The notes below the pieces were generated by a model. It saw only the letters and a program-made list of their open reading frames with translations, was not told where the DNA came from and did no database searches. The position numbers and the translations under genes are program-made. Source: Pelagibius sp. (GTDB lineage: Bacteria; Pseudomonadota; Alphaproteobacteria; Kiloniellales; Kiloniellaceae). Taken from it: a stretch of DNA of 64,000 bases. Numbering within the stretch: position 1 is the first letter of the stretch; every line of letters begins with the position of its first letter. The stretch lies in NCBI GenBank assembly GCA_028280305.1, contig JANQMC010000179.1, positions 1-64,000 on the forward strand, in the 5' to 3' direction. This document shows, in pieces, positions 34,110 through 42,158 of this stretch.

Positions 34110-35837
34110 ATGTCCGTCGTCCGCCGCCTTACACCGACATCCCTGTATAAGACCGTTCTCGCCGCCGCCGTCACGGCCTTGGCCGCCGGCTGCACGACGA
34201 TGGAGGAGCCGGCGACCCCGGAAGCGGAAAGCCCCCAGCACATGGTGACCGCGGCCAACCCGCTGGCCGCGGAAGCCGGCATGCGCATGCTGCGCCAGGG
34301 CGGCTCCGCCGTCGATGCCGCCATCGCCACGGCGGTCGTACTGGGCCTTGTGGAGCCGCAGTCTTCAGGGATCGGCGGCGGCGCCTTTCTGCTGCACCAT
34401 GAGGCCGCGAGCCGCCGCGTGACCGCCTATGACGGCCGCGAAAACGCCCCGAGCGAAGCCGGCGAGGATCTGTTCCTGAAGGCCGACGGCGAGCCCATGG
34501 GCTTTTGGGATGCCGTGGTCGGCGGCCGCTCCGTGGGCACCCCGGGCCTGCTGCGCATGCTGGAGCTGGCCCACCAAGATCATGGGCGCCTGCCCTGGGC
34601 GGATCTCTTCCAACCGGCCATCGAACTGGCGGAACAGGGCTTTGCCATCTCCCCCCGGCTGAACGGGCTGGTCGCCAACGACAAGTATCTGAAGCGCTAC
34701 GAGGCCACCGCCGCCTACTTTTACGATACGGACGGCGAGGCCCGCACGGTGGGCAGCCTGCGCCGCAACCAAGCCTACGCAGACACTTTGCGGGCGGTGG
34801 CGGAAAACGGCGCCGATGCCTTCTATACCGGCGAAATCGCCGTCGATATCGTCAACCAGGTGCGCGCGGCGAGCGGCAATCCGGGGCTTCTGAGCTACAG
34901 CGACATGACGGGCTATCAAGCCAAGCGGCGCAAGCCGGTCTGCGCGCCCTACCGCCAGTGGCAGGTCTGCGGCATGCCGCCGCCGACCTCCGGGGGTGTG
35001 GCGGTCCTGCAGATCCTCAGCCTGCTGGAGCCCTTCGACCTCGCCGCCATGCCGGTGACCTCGCCGGAGGCCATCCATCTGGTCGCGGAAGCCGGGCGCC
35101 TCGCCTTTGCAGACCGCAACCGCTTTCTGGCGGACAGCGATTTCGTCGATGTGCCGGTCGAAGCCCTGCTGGACCCGCAGTATCTCGACGAGCGGGCAAA
35201 GTTGATTTCACCGGACCGCAGTCTCGGCAAGGCCGAGCCCGGCCTGAAGCTGCAGCAGGCGCACAGCCCGCAGCAGCTCAATCCGCCTTCGACGTCGCAC
35301 CTTTCCGTGGTCGACAGCGACGGCAATGCGGTTTCCATGACCGCTTCCATCGAAAGCGCCTTCGGCTCGCGCTTGATGGCGCGGGGCTTCCTGCTGAACA
35401 ACGAGCTGACGGATTTCTCTTTCCGGCCCTCGGTCGACGGGTTGCCGGTCGCCAACCGGGTGCAGCCCGGCAAGCGGCCGCGTTCTTCCATGTCGCCGAC
35501 TTTGGTTCTGGACCAGCAGGGTCGCTTCGTCATGGCCATCGGCTCGCCCGGCGGCAGCCGTATCATCGGTTACACCACCAAGGCCATCATCGGCGCCCTC
35601 GACTGGAACCTCTCCATGCAGGCGGCCATCGACCTGCCCAACTTCGTGAACCGCAACGGCGCGACGGACCTGGAGGAAGGCCGCGGGCTGGAAGCGGCCA
35701 AGGCGGCACTGGAGGCCTTGGGCCACGAGGTGAACCTGCGCGGCCTGACATCGGGCCTGCACGGCATCCGCCTGACCGAAGACGGCCTGGACGGCGGGGC
35801 CGACCCGCGCCGCGAGGGGGTGGTGCTTACCCGCTAG
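34110..35837 (+). CDS. ggt: Gamma-glutamyltransferase, predicted lipoprotein
   Basis: A 575-residue self-processing enzyme that cleaves glutathione and other gamma-glutamyl compounds. Sequence blocks include VTAANPLAAEAGMRMLRQGGSAVDAAIA, SSGIGGGAFLLHHE, PPPTSGGVAVLQ and the processing site STSHLSVVD. In that site T395 aligns with the E. coli nucleophile T391. The small subunit has the GSPGGSRII oxyanion segment. The signal ends in the lipobox LAAGC (C28), which predicts a membrane-anchored rather than soluble periplasmic enzyme. ATG 34110 has GAGGG upstream. The gene ends in the first palindromic element. Confidence 0.9.
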   Translation: MSVVRRLTPTSLYKTVLAAAVTALAAGCTTMEEPATPEAESPQHMVTAANPLAAEAGMRMLRQGGSAVDAAIATAVVLGLVEPQSSGIGGGAFLLHHEAASRRVTAYDGRENAPSEAGEDLFLKADGEPMGFWDAVVGGRSVGTPGLLRMLELAHQDHGRLPWADLFQPAIELAEQGFAISPRLNGLVANDKYLKRYEATAAYFYDTDGEARTVGSLRRNQAYADTLRAVAENGADAFYTGEIAVDIVNQVRAASGNPGLLSYSDMTGYQAKRRKPVCAPYRQWQVCGMPPPTSGGVAVLQILSLLEPFDLAAMPVTSPEAIHLVAEAGRLAFADRNRFLADSDFVDVPVEALLDPQYLDERAKLISPDRSLGKAEPGLKLQQAHSPQQLNPPSTSHLSVVDSDGNAVSMTASIESAFGSRLMARGFLLNNELTDFSFRPSVDGLPVANRVQPGKRPRSSMSPTLVLDQQGRFVMAIGSPGGSRIIGYTTKAIIGALDWNLSMQAAIDLPNFVNRNGATDLEEGRGLEAAKAALEALGHEVNLRGLTSGLHGIRLTEDGLDGGADPRREGVVLTR

Positions 35838-35896
35838 ATCGGATCATGTTTTGACGGAACCACTTCGTGGTTGCGCCAAGACATGTGAATCCGATC
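35837..35896. repeat. REP-like palindrome after ggt
   Basis: Outer arms GATCGGAT (35837-35844) and ATCCGATC (35889-35896) are perfect complements. They enclose imperfect arms ATGTTTTG/CAAGACAT and a central hairpin AACCAC-TTC-GTGGTT (35858-35872). It lies between convergent ggt and the chemoreceptor gene and could act as a terminator or a dispersed repeat. Confidence 0.65.
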
Positions 35897-35910
35897 GCCA
35901 TCAAATGGTT

Positions 35911-35987
35911 AGAGCAGATTCACCGGGTTGGATGGATCGCTCCCAAGTGGTTTGCTAGGGCGATTCCATAAAACCCGGATCTGCTCT
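35911..35987. repeat. Second palindromic element overlapping the chemoreceptor stop codon
   Basis: AGAGCAGAT (35911-35919) pairs with ATCTGCTCT (35979-35987). CCGGGTT (35923-35929) pairs with AACCCGG (35972-35978), with a 3-base TCA bulge between the blocks. The right arm runs into the TAG stop of the chemoreceptor gene on the minus strand. Adjacent to the first palindrome and probably part of the same repeat family. Confidence 0.6.
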
Positions 35988-38043
35988 AGGCGGCCCTCAT
36001 CGTCAGTTTGCCGATTTCCTCCTGCATCCAGGCCATCTTCTCCTGGGTCAGGGGAAGCTGCAGGACGATACCCTCCGCATCGACCAGGGCGACACGGGCC
36101 TGGACCGGGGCGCTGAGGGCTGCGGAGCGGACCTCGATGGCCGTGCCCGCGGCCCGCTCGATCCCTGGCTTCAGCCGCAGATGGGTGGGTGAGATCTCGA
36201 CCAGCGTCGCCTTCCGTTCCTCCCCATCGATATGGAGACTCGCCTCGATCTCGACCCGGTGGGTCTGCAGCTCGACCGAGTCGTCATCGGAGTCGGATCC
36301 CCTCAGCGCTGACAGGAAGGCGTCGACCTCGCCGCTGAGCGACGTTGCCTCCTCGTAGAGCTCGCCGGCCGCAAGGCGCAGATCCTTGGCGCGCGTGCCC
36401 GAGGATTCCGCCTGGTCGCGCATCTGGCCGACACTGCCGCTGACCTCCGAAGCGCTGCCCGCCACCTGGGTGATGTTCTGCGAGATCTGCTGGGTGGTCG
36501 CCTCCTGCTCTGTAATAGCCGAGGAAATGACCGTCGAGAACTCGGCGAGTTGATTGATGATCTCGCCGATCGACTGGATCGACTCGGCCGAGCTGCCGGC
36601 GGCGTTCTGAATTTCGCTGATCTGGGCGCTGATCTGGTCCGTTGCCTTGCCGGTCTGGTTGGCCAGCGACTTGACCTCGTTGGCCACCACCGCAAAACCC
36701 TTGCCCGCCTCGCCGGCGCGCGCCGCTTCGATGGTGGCGTTCAGGGCCAGCAGGTTGGTTTGCTCGGCAATGTCGGTGATCAATTCGATCACGGCACCGA
36801 TCTCCTCTGCCGCCTTCTTCAGTTCGAGGACCTGGGTGGAGGAGCGGTCGGCCTCCGCCCGCGCCTTGTCGGCAACGGCCATCGAGTCATTCGACTGGCG
36901 GGAGATTTCCTTGATCGACGCAACCATCTCCTCGGTCGCGGCGCTCAGTTGCTGGGCGTTCTGCGAGGTGCTGTCGGACTCCTTCAGGACCGTCGCGGAA
37001 AGGGAGATGGCGGTATCCGCCTCGCCGAGCATGCTTTCCGAGTTCCCCTGCATCTTCGAGGAAGACTCGGAGACGATATCGAAGATTCCGCGGATGCTGG
37101 CCCCGAAGATGCCGACCAGCTGGTTCACTTCCTCTTGCCGGCGATTGCGCTCTTCCTGCTGTGCCTTCGCCTCGGCCTCGGCCTTGCGGCGGGCGACGGC
37201 GTTCTCGCGGAACACCTCCATCGCCTGGCGCAGCCTCAGAACCTCGTCCTCATACCAGGGGCGAGGGATTTCGAAATCGAGCTCGCCGTCGGCCAGGCGG
37301 CCGGCCGCCTCCGTCATGCCCTGAAGTGGCTTTGCGACCGAACGGTAGAGCCAGAGACCGCAACCAGCCGCGGCAACCAACGAGACGAGGCTGACAACAA
37401 TCAGAATTAGGAGGCCGCGCTGTTCGTCGGCCAGAGCCTGTTCGGTGGCGGCACGGGTGAAGCTGGACACCTCTTCGAGCAGCGCCTCGACCTCATGCAC
37501 CAGCTCTTCCTCCTCAGCCAGGATCTCCGTCTCGCGCTCGGCGAGGTCCGTGAGGTTATGGGCCAGTTCCAGATCAATCAGCTCGAGCACATGCTTGTCG
37601 AAGTCCGCATGATGCTTCTCGATCACCAGGAGTTGGGCGTAGACCTTTTCGAACTCCTCAGCAACGCGGGGGTCGTGGGCGTATTCAATGCCGTGCTGGG
37701 CGATGGCCTCAGCCTGCTTGATCTCCTCATCGACTTTATGAGCCAGCTTCTCGAACTCCGCGCGCAGCCCGGGCAGGTCGTAACGGCTGTGAGCACCGGC
37801 CTCGAGCAACTCAACGGTCGCGATCACCCGTTCGGTGATGATCGTCTGCTCGAGCTGGTGGACCGTTATCTTCTGCAGCATCTCCGTCAAGGGAATGTCT
37901 TCTTTGGCAATGTCGGTCAACTTATTGCCGATCTGCTGCATGGTGAGGGCGCCAGTCAGGGAGAGGGAACCCATGAGGATCATCAGGGCGGTCAGCAGCA
38001 GGGCGATACGGCCGCCGATGTTCAGTTTGCGAAATCGGTTCAT
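35986..38043 (-). CDS. Methyl-accepting chemotaxis protein with a PilZ-like C-terminal extension
   Basis: A 685-residue chemoreceptor. TM1 spans about 12-34, a helical periplasmic sensor domain about 35-208 (four-helix/HBM-like, very acidic), TM2 about 210-232 and HAMP about 233-285. The signalling domain is identified by the hairpin tip [20 protein letters not shown]. After the MCP domain ends, about 95 extra residues (from [13 protein letters not shown] to the end) look like a PilZ fold. There, the [11 protein letters not shown] strand stands where D/NxSxxG would be, and the RxxxR motif is not complete, so nucleotide binding is doubtful. It lies next to a receiver and a LOV kinase on the same strand. 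Confidence 0.88.
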   Translation of the reverse strand: MNRFRKLNIGGRIALLLTALMILMGSLSLTGALTMQQIGNKLTDIAKEDIPLTEMLQKITVHQLEQTIITERVIATVELLEAGAHSRYDLPGLRAEFEKLAHKVDEEIKQAEAIAQHGIEYAHDPRVAEEFEKVYAQLLVIEKHHADFDKHVLELIDLELAHNLTDLAERETEILAEEEELVHEVEALLEEVSSFTRAATEQALADEQRGLLILIVVSLVSLVAAAGCGLWLYRSVAKPLQGMTEAAGRLADGELDFEIPRPWYEDEVLRLRQAMEVFRENAVARRKAEAEAKAQQEERNRRQEEVNQLVGIFGASIRGIFDIVSESSSKMQGNSESMLGEADTAISLSATVLKESDSTSQNAQQLSAATEEMVASIKEISRQSNDSMAVADKARAEADRSSTQVLELKKAAEEIGAVIELITDIAEQTNLLALNATIEAARAGEAGKGFAVVANEVKSLANQTGKATDQISAQISEIQNAAGSSAESIQSIGEIINQLAEFSTVISSAITEQEATTQQISQNITQVAGSASEVSGSVGQMRDQAESSGTRAKDLRLAAGELYEEATSLSGEVDAFLSALRGSDSDDDSVELQTHRVEIEASLHIDGEERKATLVEISPTHLRLKPGIERAAGTAIEVRSAALSAPVQARVALVDAEGIVLQLPLTQEKMAWMQEEIGKLTMRAA

Positions 38044-38103
38044 TGACTTCTCTTTTCGAGTTCTGCAGATGTCTGGAGCGGCTTCTTGTTCGCAGCAGAC
38101 AGC

Positions 38104-38481
38104 CTAGGCTTCGACCTTGCCCGCGAGCCTATCGACGGCCTCGAGCAGTTCAGCCCGGGAAAACGGCTTGGGCAGGATCGCCTCGGCCGTATTGCGCGCC
38201 ACCATCAGGGCGTTCTCTGCGGTGACCGAGGCGCCGCCGCCGGAGATCGCCAGGACCGGCAGGTTGGGTTTGCGCTCCTTCAAGGCCAGGATGACCTCGG
38301 AGCCGTCGAGCTTGGGCATGATGATATCGGTGATGACCAGGTCGAAGGACTGCGCGGTGGCTTTCTCCAGGCCGGCTTCGCCGTCTTCGGCCTCGATCAC
38401 CTGATGCCCCGCCGACTTCAGAACGGTGGTCAGCGAGGAGCGGACCCCGTTCATGTCTTCGATCAAAAGAATAGTCGCCAT
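38104..38481 (-). CDS. Single-domain response regulator (receiver only)
   Basis: A 125-residue CheY-like receiver. It has acidic pocket E8-D9 (LLIEDM), phospho-acceptor D52 (LVITDIIMPKLDG), the conserved serine in VLAISGGGA and the lysine in AILPKPFSRAEL. There is no output domain. It starts seven bases after the end of the LOV kinase gene, which points to this kinase as its phosphodonor, with the chemoreceptor gene following. Confidence 0.9.
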   Translation of the reverse strand: MATILLIEDMNGVRSSLTTVLKSAGHQVIEAEDGEAGLEKATAQSFDLVITDIIMPKLDGSEVILALKERKPNLPVLAISGGGASVTAENALMVARNTAEAILPKPFSRAELLEAVDRLAGKVEA

Positions 38482-38488
38482 GTGAACC

Positions 38489-39655
38489 TCATTGTGCGGA
38501 AGAAACGGGGATCAGGACACGAAAGACCGAGCCTTCGCCAAGAACGCTCTCGGCGGCGACGCGGCCGCCCCAGCGCTCGACGATGCCGTAGATCGTGGAG
38601 AGACCAAGGCCGGTCCCCTGTCCCGGCGCCTTGGTCGTGAAAAAGGGCTCGAAGACGTGCTTCAGAGTCTTGGGATCGATGCCGCAGCCCTCATCGGCGA
38701 CGGAAATCTCAATCGCCGGCCGTCGTTCGCTCTCACCTGCTACAGGGTCCAAACCTGCCTGCAGTAAAGAAAGCCCGACACGAAGCCGGCCACGGTCGTT
38801 CATGGCCGCGGTGGCATTCTTGAAGAGGTTGGTTATCACTTGGTAGAGCGCCGTGCGGTTGACGGTGATCCGTCGTTCGGCCAGGGCCTTCGCGGCGTCA
38901 AAGCCCTGCAGTTCCAGGCTTATGCCCGCCGGCAGGTAGTCGGCGGCGAAATCGACCGCCTGGGTGATGATCTCCAGAGCTTCGTGGTCGCCGTCTTCCA
39001 ACCCGTCGCGGCGGGCGAAGGCGAGGATCTGGCTGACCACGCTGCTGGCGAAGCGGGCATTCTCGACGATACCCTTGGCGCAGTCTGCCTGGGCCTGCGG
39101 ATCGAGCGCGTCAGGTTGTTCCAGCATCTCGGCATAAAGCAGGATCGGCTGCAGGGCGTTGTTCAGTTCATGGGCGACGCCGCCGGCGAGGCGTCCCAGA
39201 GTCTCCAGTTTCTGGCGTTCGCTCTCCAACCCGATCCGGTCGACATCCGCGGTGATGTCGACCTGCATGCCCAGGTAAGCCGCCAAGCGGCCGGTTTGGT
39301 CATGCACCGGAGAGAGCTGAAAGCGATTCCAGAAACGGCTGCCGTCTTTTCGGTAGTTGAGGATCAGGACGGTCGAGGCCGTTTCGAGCTGCAGGGTGCG
39401 GCGAATTTTCGCGACGCTCTCCGGATCAGTCTCCGGCCCCTGAAGCATCCGGCAGTTGTTACCCAGAACATCCGCCGCCTGATAGCCGGTCATGGTCTTG
39501 AAGGCCTCGTTGGCGTAGACGAGCGGCAGGTCCGGCTGACGCGCATCGGCCAGCGTCAGCCCGAATTTGCTGGTCTCGGCGGCGCGCAACAGCAGCGCCG
39601 CCTGCCAGCCATCCGGCCCGGTCGGGTCGGCCTTTGCCGTAGCGTATGGCCACAT
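38489..39655 (-). CDS. LOV-domain (blue-light) sensor histidine kinase
   Basis: A 388-residue soluble kinase. Residues about 25-135 form a PAS domain of the LOV class. The flavin motif is G65-N-N-C68-R-M-L-Q72 (consensus GxNCRFLQ), with the photo-adduct cysteine C68. N100 and N110 follow, as does Q131 in AYLGMQVDIT at the signal-relay glutamine position. The kinase part has H162 in GRLAGGVAHELNNALQP, the N-box ITNLFKNATAAMND, GCGIDPK and GTGLGLSTIYGIVERWGG. No membrane segment, so a cytosolic photoreceptor is expected. ATG 39655 lies next to an AT-rich divergent promoter region. Confidence 0.9.
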   Translation of the reverse strand: MWPYATAKADPTGPDGWQAALLLRAAETSKFGLTLADARQPDLPLVYANEAFKTMTGYQAADVLGNNCRMLQGPETDPESVAKIRRTLQLETASTVLILNYRKDGSRFWNRFQLSPVHDQTGRLAAYLGMQVDITADVDRIGLESERQKLETLGRLAGGVAHELNNALQPILLYAEMLEQPDALDPQAQADCAKGIVENARFASSVVSQILAFARRDGLEDGDHEALEIITQAVDFAADYLPAGISLELQGFDAAKALAERRITVNRTALYQVITNLFKNATAAMNDRGRLRVGLSLLQAGLDPVAGESERRPAIEISVADEGCGIDPKTLKHVFEPFFTTKAPGQGTGLGLSTIYGIVERWGGRVAAESVLGEGSVFRVLIPVSSAQ

Positions 39656-39706
39656 TTACCAGAAACTCTACCCAGTTATTACGAACTAAATTGACTATTC
39701 GTATAG

Positions 39707-39735
39707 TTGACATGTCTAATTTATCTACCTTTACA
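39707..39735 (+). promoter_or_regulatory. Candidate sigma-70 promoter in the divergent region before rlmI
   Basis: TTGACA, 17 bases, TTTACA on the plus strand, in a notably AT-rich 228-base gap between the LOV kinase and the rRNA methyltransferase genes. A second TTGAC occurs 16 bases upstream of the first, and ACTAT-TCGT-ATAGT forms a small palindrome between them, a possible operator. Confidence 0.45.
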
Positions 39736-39883
39736 AATGATTACTTCGCCAGAATTTGCAGCGAGAACGGGACTTGGCAGAGGCTCTGGAAAGACCGCCT
39801 ATCCGGGGCGCCGGTACGGAAATCGTCCCGGATTGGGCGGCGAGCGCTTGCAGCGGCGACGGCGACAGCTAGACTGCGGGTAG

Positions 39884-41143
39884 ATGAACAACTCTGCTCC
39901 TCCGCAAGATTCCTCACAGGCAGTGGCCTCGACGGCAACGCCATCAGGCGAAAGCGGCGCGCGGCTGCCGAGCGTTACCCTGAAAACCCACGGATCGAAG
40001 CGGCTGCGCCGTGGCCATCCCTGGGTCTACTCCAATGAAGTCGAGATGAATGCCGCCGCCAAGGCCGTGCCGCCCGGCGGGCTGGTCGCCCTGCGCGATG
40101 CAGACGGCAGCTATCAGGGCACCGCGTTTTTCAACCGCCACCCGTTGATCGCCGCGCGGCTGTTAACCCAGAAACGCGGCGAGACGATAGACCGCGATTT
40201 CATCGCTGCCCGCCTGACCCGGGCCCTGGCGATCCGCGAACGCCTGATCGGCAAGCCGTACTATCGCCTGGTCCACGCCGAGGCCGATGGCCTGCCCGGC
40301 CTGATCATTGACCGTTTCGGGGATGCCCTGGCGATCCAGGTGAACACCGCCGGCATAGACCGCCTGACCGATGTTCTGATCGACGCCCTGGAACAGGTCG
40401 TTGCCCCGGCCACCATCGTGCTGCGCAACGACGGCGCGGTACGCGCCCTGGAGCAGTTGCCCGAAAGCGTCCAGGTCGTGAAAGGAAAGATCGACGGCCC
40501 CCTGGAACTGGAGGAAAACGGCGCCCGCTTCTTCGCCGACCTGCAGGGCGGCCAGAAGACCGGCTGGTTCTACGATCAAAGGGACAACCGGCGCTGGGCT
40601 GCCTCCCTGGCCAAGGATGCGCGGGTGCTGGACTGCTACAGCTTTGCCGGCGGCTTTGCCGTGACCTGCGCCCTGGCCGGCGCCAAGTCCGTCACCGCCG
40701 TGGACCGCTCGCAGGCAGCCCTGGATCTCGGCGCTATGGCGGCGCAGGCCAACGGCGTGAACGACCGCTGCCGCTTCGTGAAGGCCGAAATCTTTCAGGA
40801 CCTGCAGCGCCGCGCCGCCGGGGGCGAACGCTATGAACTGGTGATCGTCGATCCCCCGGCTTTCGTGAAATCCAAAAAAGATCTGGCCCAGGGCCTGAAG
40901 GGCTACCGCAAGATGACCCGCCTGGCGGCCACCCTGGTGGCCAAGGGCGGTTATCTGGTTGCCGCCTCCTGCTCCCACCACGCGGACGTCGACAGCTTTG
41001 CCGGCCAGGTGCGCCGCGGCCTGCAGGATGCCGGACGCAGCGGGCGCATTCTGCGCACCGCCGGGGCCGCCGCCGACCATCCGGTGCATCCGGCCCTGCC
41101 GGAAAGCGCCTATCTGAAGGCACAGTTCCTGGCCCTGGATTGA
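39884..41143 (+). CDS. rlmI: RlmI-type class I rRNA large subunit methyltransferase
   Basis: A 419-residue SAM-dependent methyltransferase. An N-terminal PUA-like domain (LKTHGSKRLRRGHPWVYSNEV) and an RlmI-type middle domain (YRLVHAEADGLPGLIIDRFGD) precede the Rossmann domain. That domain has VLDCYSFAGGFAVTCALAGAKSVTAVDRS and the catalytic-type motif VIVDPPAFVKSKKDL. It probably makes m5C in 23S rRNA. About 27 polar residues precede the PUA part, so a later start is conceivable, but no better start codon is seen. Confidence 0.87.
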   Translation: MNNSAPPQDSSQAVASTATPSGESGARLPSVTLKTHGSKRLRRGHPWVYSNEVEMNAAAKAVPPGGLVALRDADGSYQGTAFFNRHPLIAARLLTQKRGETIDRDFIAARLTRALAIRERLIGKPYYRLVHAEADGLPGLIIDRFGDALAIQVNTAGIDRLTDVLIDALEQVVAPATIVLRNDGAVRALEQLPESVQVVKGKIDGPLELEENGARFFADLQGGQKTGWFYDQRDNRRWAASLAKDARVLDCYSFAGGFAVTCALAGAKSVTAVDRSQAALDLGAMAAQANGVNDRCRFVKAEIFQDLQRRAAGGERYELVIVDPPAFVKSKKDLAQGLKGYRKMTRLAATLVAKGGYLVAASCSHHADVDSFAGQVRRGLQDAGRSGRILRTAGAAADHPVHPALPESAYLKAQFLALD

Positions 41144-41210
41144 ACACTTGCCCGATAGCAAGGCGCGTACTTGATTCTTTGAAGCCGGTCGTCTTCTTGG
41201 AGACCAGTAT

Positions 41211-41636
41211 ATGTCGATGCAGTTGTTGGTTCTGTTCGCGATGCAGGATGCACCTGATATCGACGAATGGAAAAACGCCCTGACGGAACAGAACGTCCCT
41301 GTCTCAATCACAGAGGAAGTGGACCTGGGCTCGCACGCAGGCTTTCTTCCGATGCGGCTGGAAAACAAGGATACGGGCCTCTATTTCCAGATCGAAGACT
41401 ATGCGGACCTGGCCGCAAGCATTCCGCCTCTGAAGGAAGTCTCAATTGAGGACCCGGTGGTCTACTCCCTGGGCTACGGGGGCAGTCTGGAAGAGGGCGC
41501 GGTCGCCTTCTATTCCGCCTTTGCAATGACCGTGGCGTTCAACGGTGTCGCCTATGAACCTCAAGGAGGCGGGTTCATGAGTGCCGACAGCCTGCTGGAA
41601 GCCGCGACGCAGCTCTACGAACTGACGGCCAACTAG
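41211..41636 (+). CDS. Unknown 141-residue acidic protein
   Basis: ATG 41211 has TTGGAGA upstream. The product (MSMQLLVLFAMQDAPDIDEW...) is acidic, lacks a signal peptide and membrane segments, and has alternating helix and strand composition. The segments TGLYFQIEDYADLAASIPP and VVYSLGYGGSLEEGAVAFYSAFAMTVAF stand out. I do not recognise the family. It sits alone between rlmI and a convergent DUF1801 gene. Confidence 0.65.
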   Translation: MSMQLLVLFAMQDAPDIDEWKNALTEQNVPVSITEEVDLGSHAGFLPMRLENKDTGLYFQIEDYADLAASIPPLKEVSIEDPVVYSLGYGGSLEEGAVAFYSAFAMTVAFNGVAYEPQGGGFMSADSLLEAATQLYELTAN

Positions 41637-41658
41637 CAGAGGCCCAGCGGCCGTTCCG

Positions 41659-42117
41659 TCACCGCCGCTGCTTAAGATGATAGGTCAGCGCGTTCCGGAT
41701 CAGCAGCCGCAGCCTTTCGATCGGCAGCGCTTCACCCTCTTCGAAGAGGAGCGCACGATTTCCCTCGTAGACGAAGTCGTCCGGAAAGAGGCTTTGAAAA
41801 TCAGATATGATCGAGGTCCGGCAGTGGACGTAGAGCGCGAAGCCGCCCTGCTTCGGCCGGCCCAGGCGGATCGTCGAGCCAGATTTGGTCTCCGGCGTCA
41901 GGTAGGCGGGCTGGCCCCACTTCAGGGTTTCCTGCACGGCGCCGACACCGGGTGTCGCCGCCGCCGTTTCGAAGATCAGGCGGCGCAGCGTCAACAGACC
42001 GCGGCGCGACCGTGGCGGAAAGCCCGCAAAGGCCGCCTCGACATCGGGATCTTTGAAAAGCGGTGCCGGTGTTTTCAACCGTCCAACCTCTTCCGACTCG
42101 ATGCAGTCCTGACGCAC
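41659..42117 (-). CDS. DUF1801 (YdhG-like) protein
   Basis: A 152-residue protein starting with GTG 42117. VEAAFAGFPPRSRRGLLTLRRLIFETAAA and VQETLKWGQPAYLTPETKSGSTIRLGRPKQGGFALYVHC match the iron-chaperone-like DUF1801 fold. Function in bacteria is not settled. It converges on the 141-residue unknown gene. Confidence 0.75.
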   Translation of the reverse strand: MRQDCIESEEVGRLKTPAPLFKDPDVEAAFAGFPPRSRRGLLTLRRLIFETAAATPGVGAVQETLKWGQPAYLTPETKSGSTIRLGRPKQGGFALYVHCRTSIISDFQSLFPDDFVYEGNRALLFEEGEALPIERLRLLIRNALTYHLKQRR

Positions 42118-42158
42118 AGAAGCAAGAGAAGTGCTTCAAGGCCTGACTCTGAGGGCCT

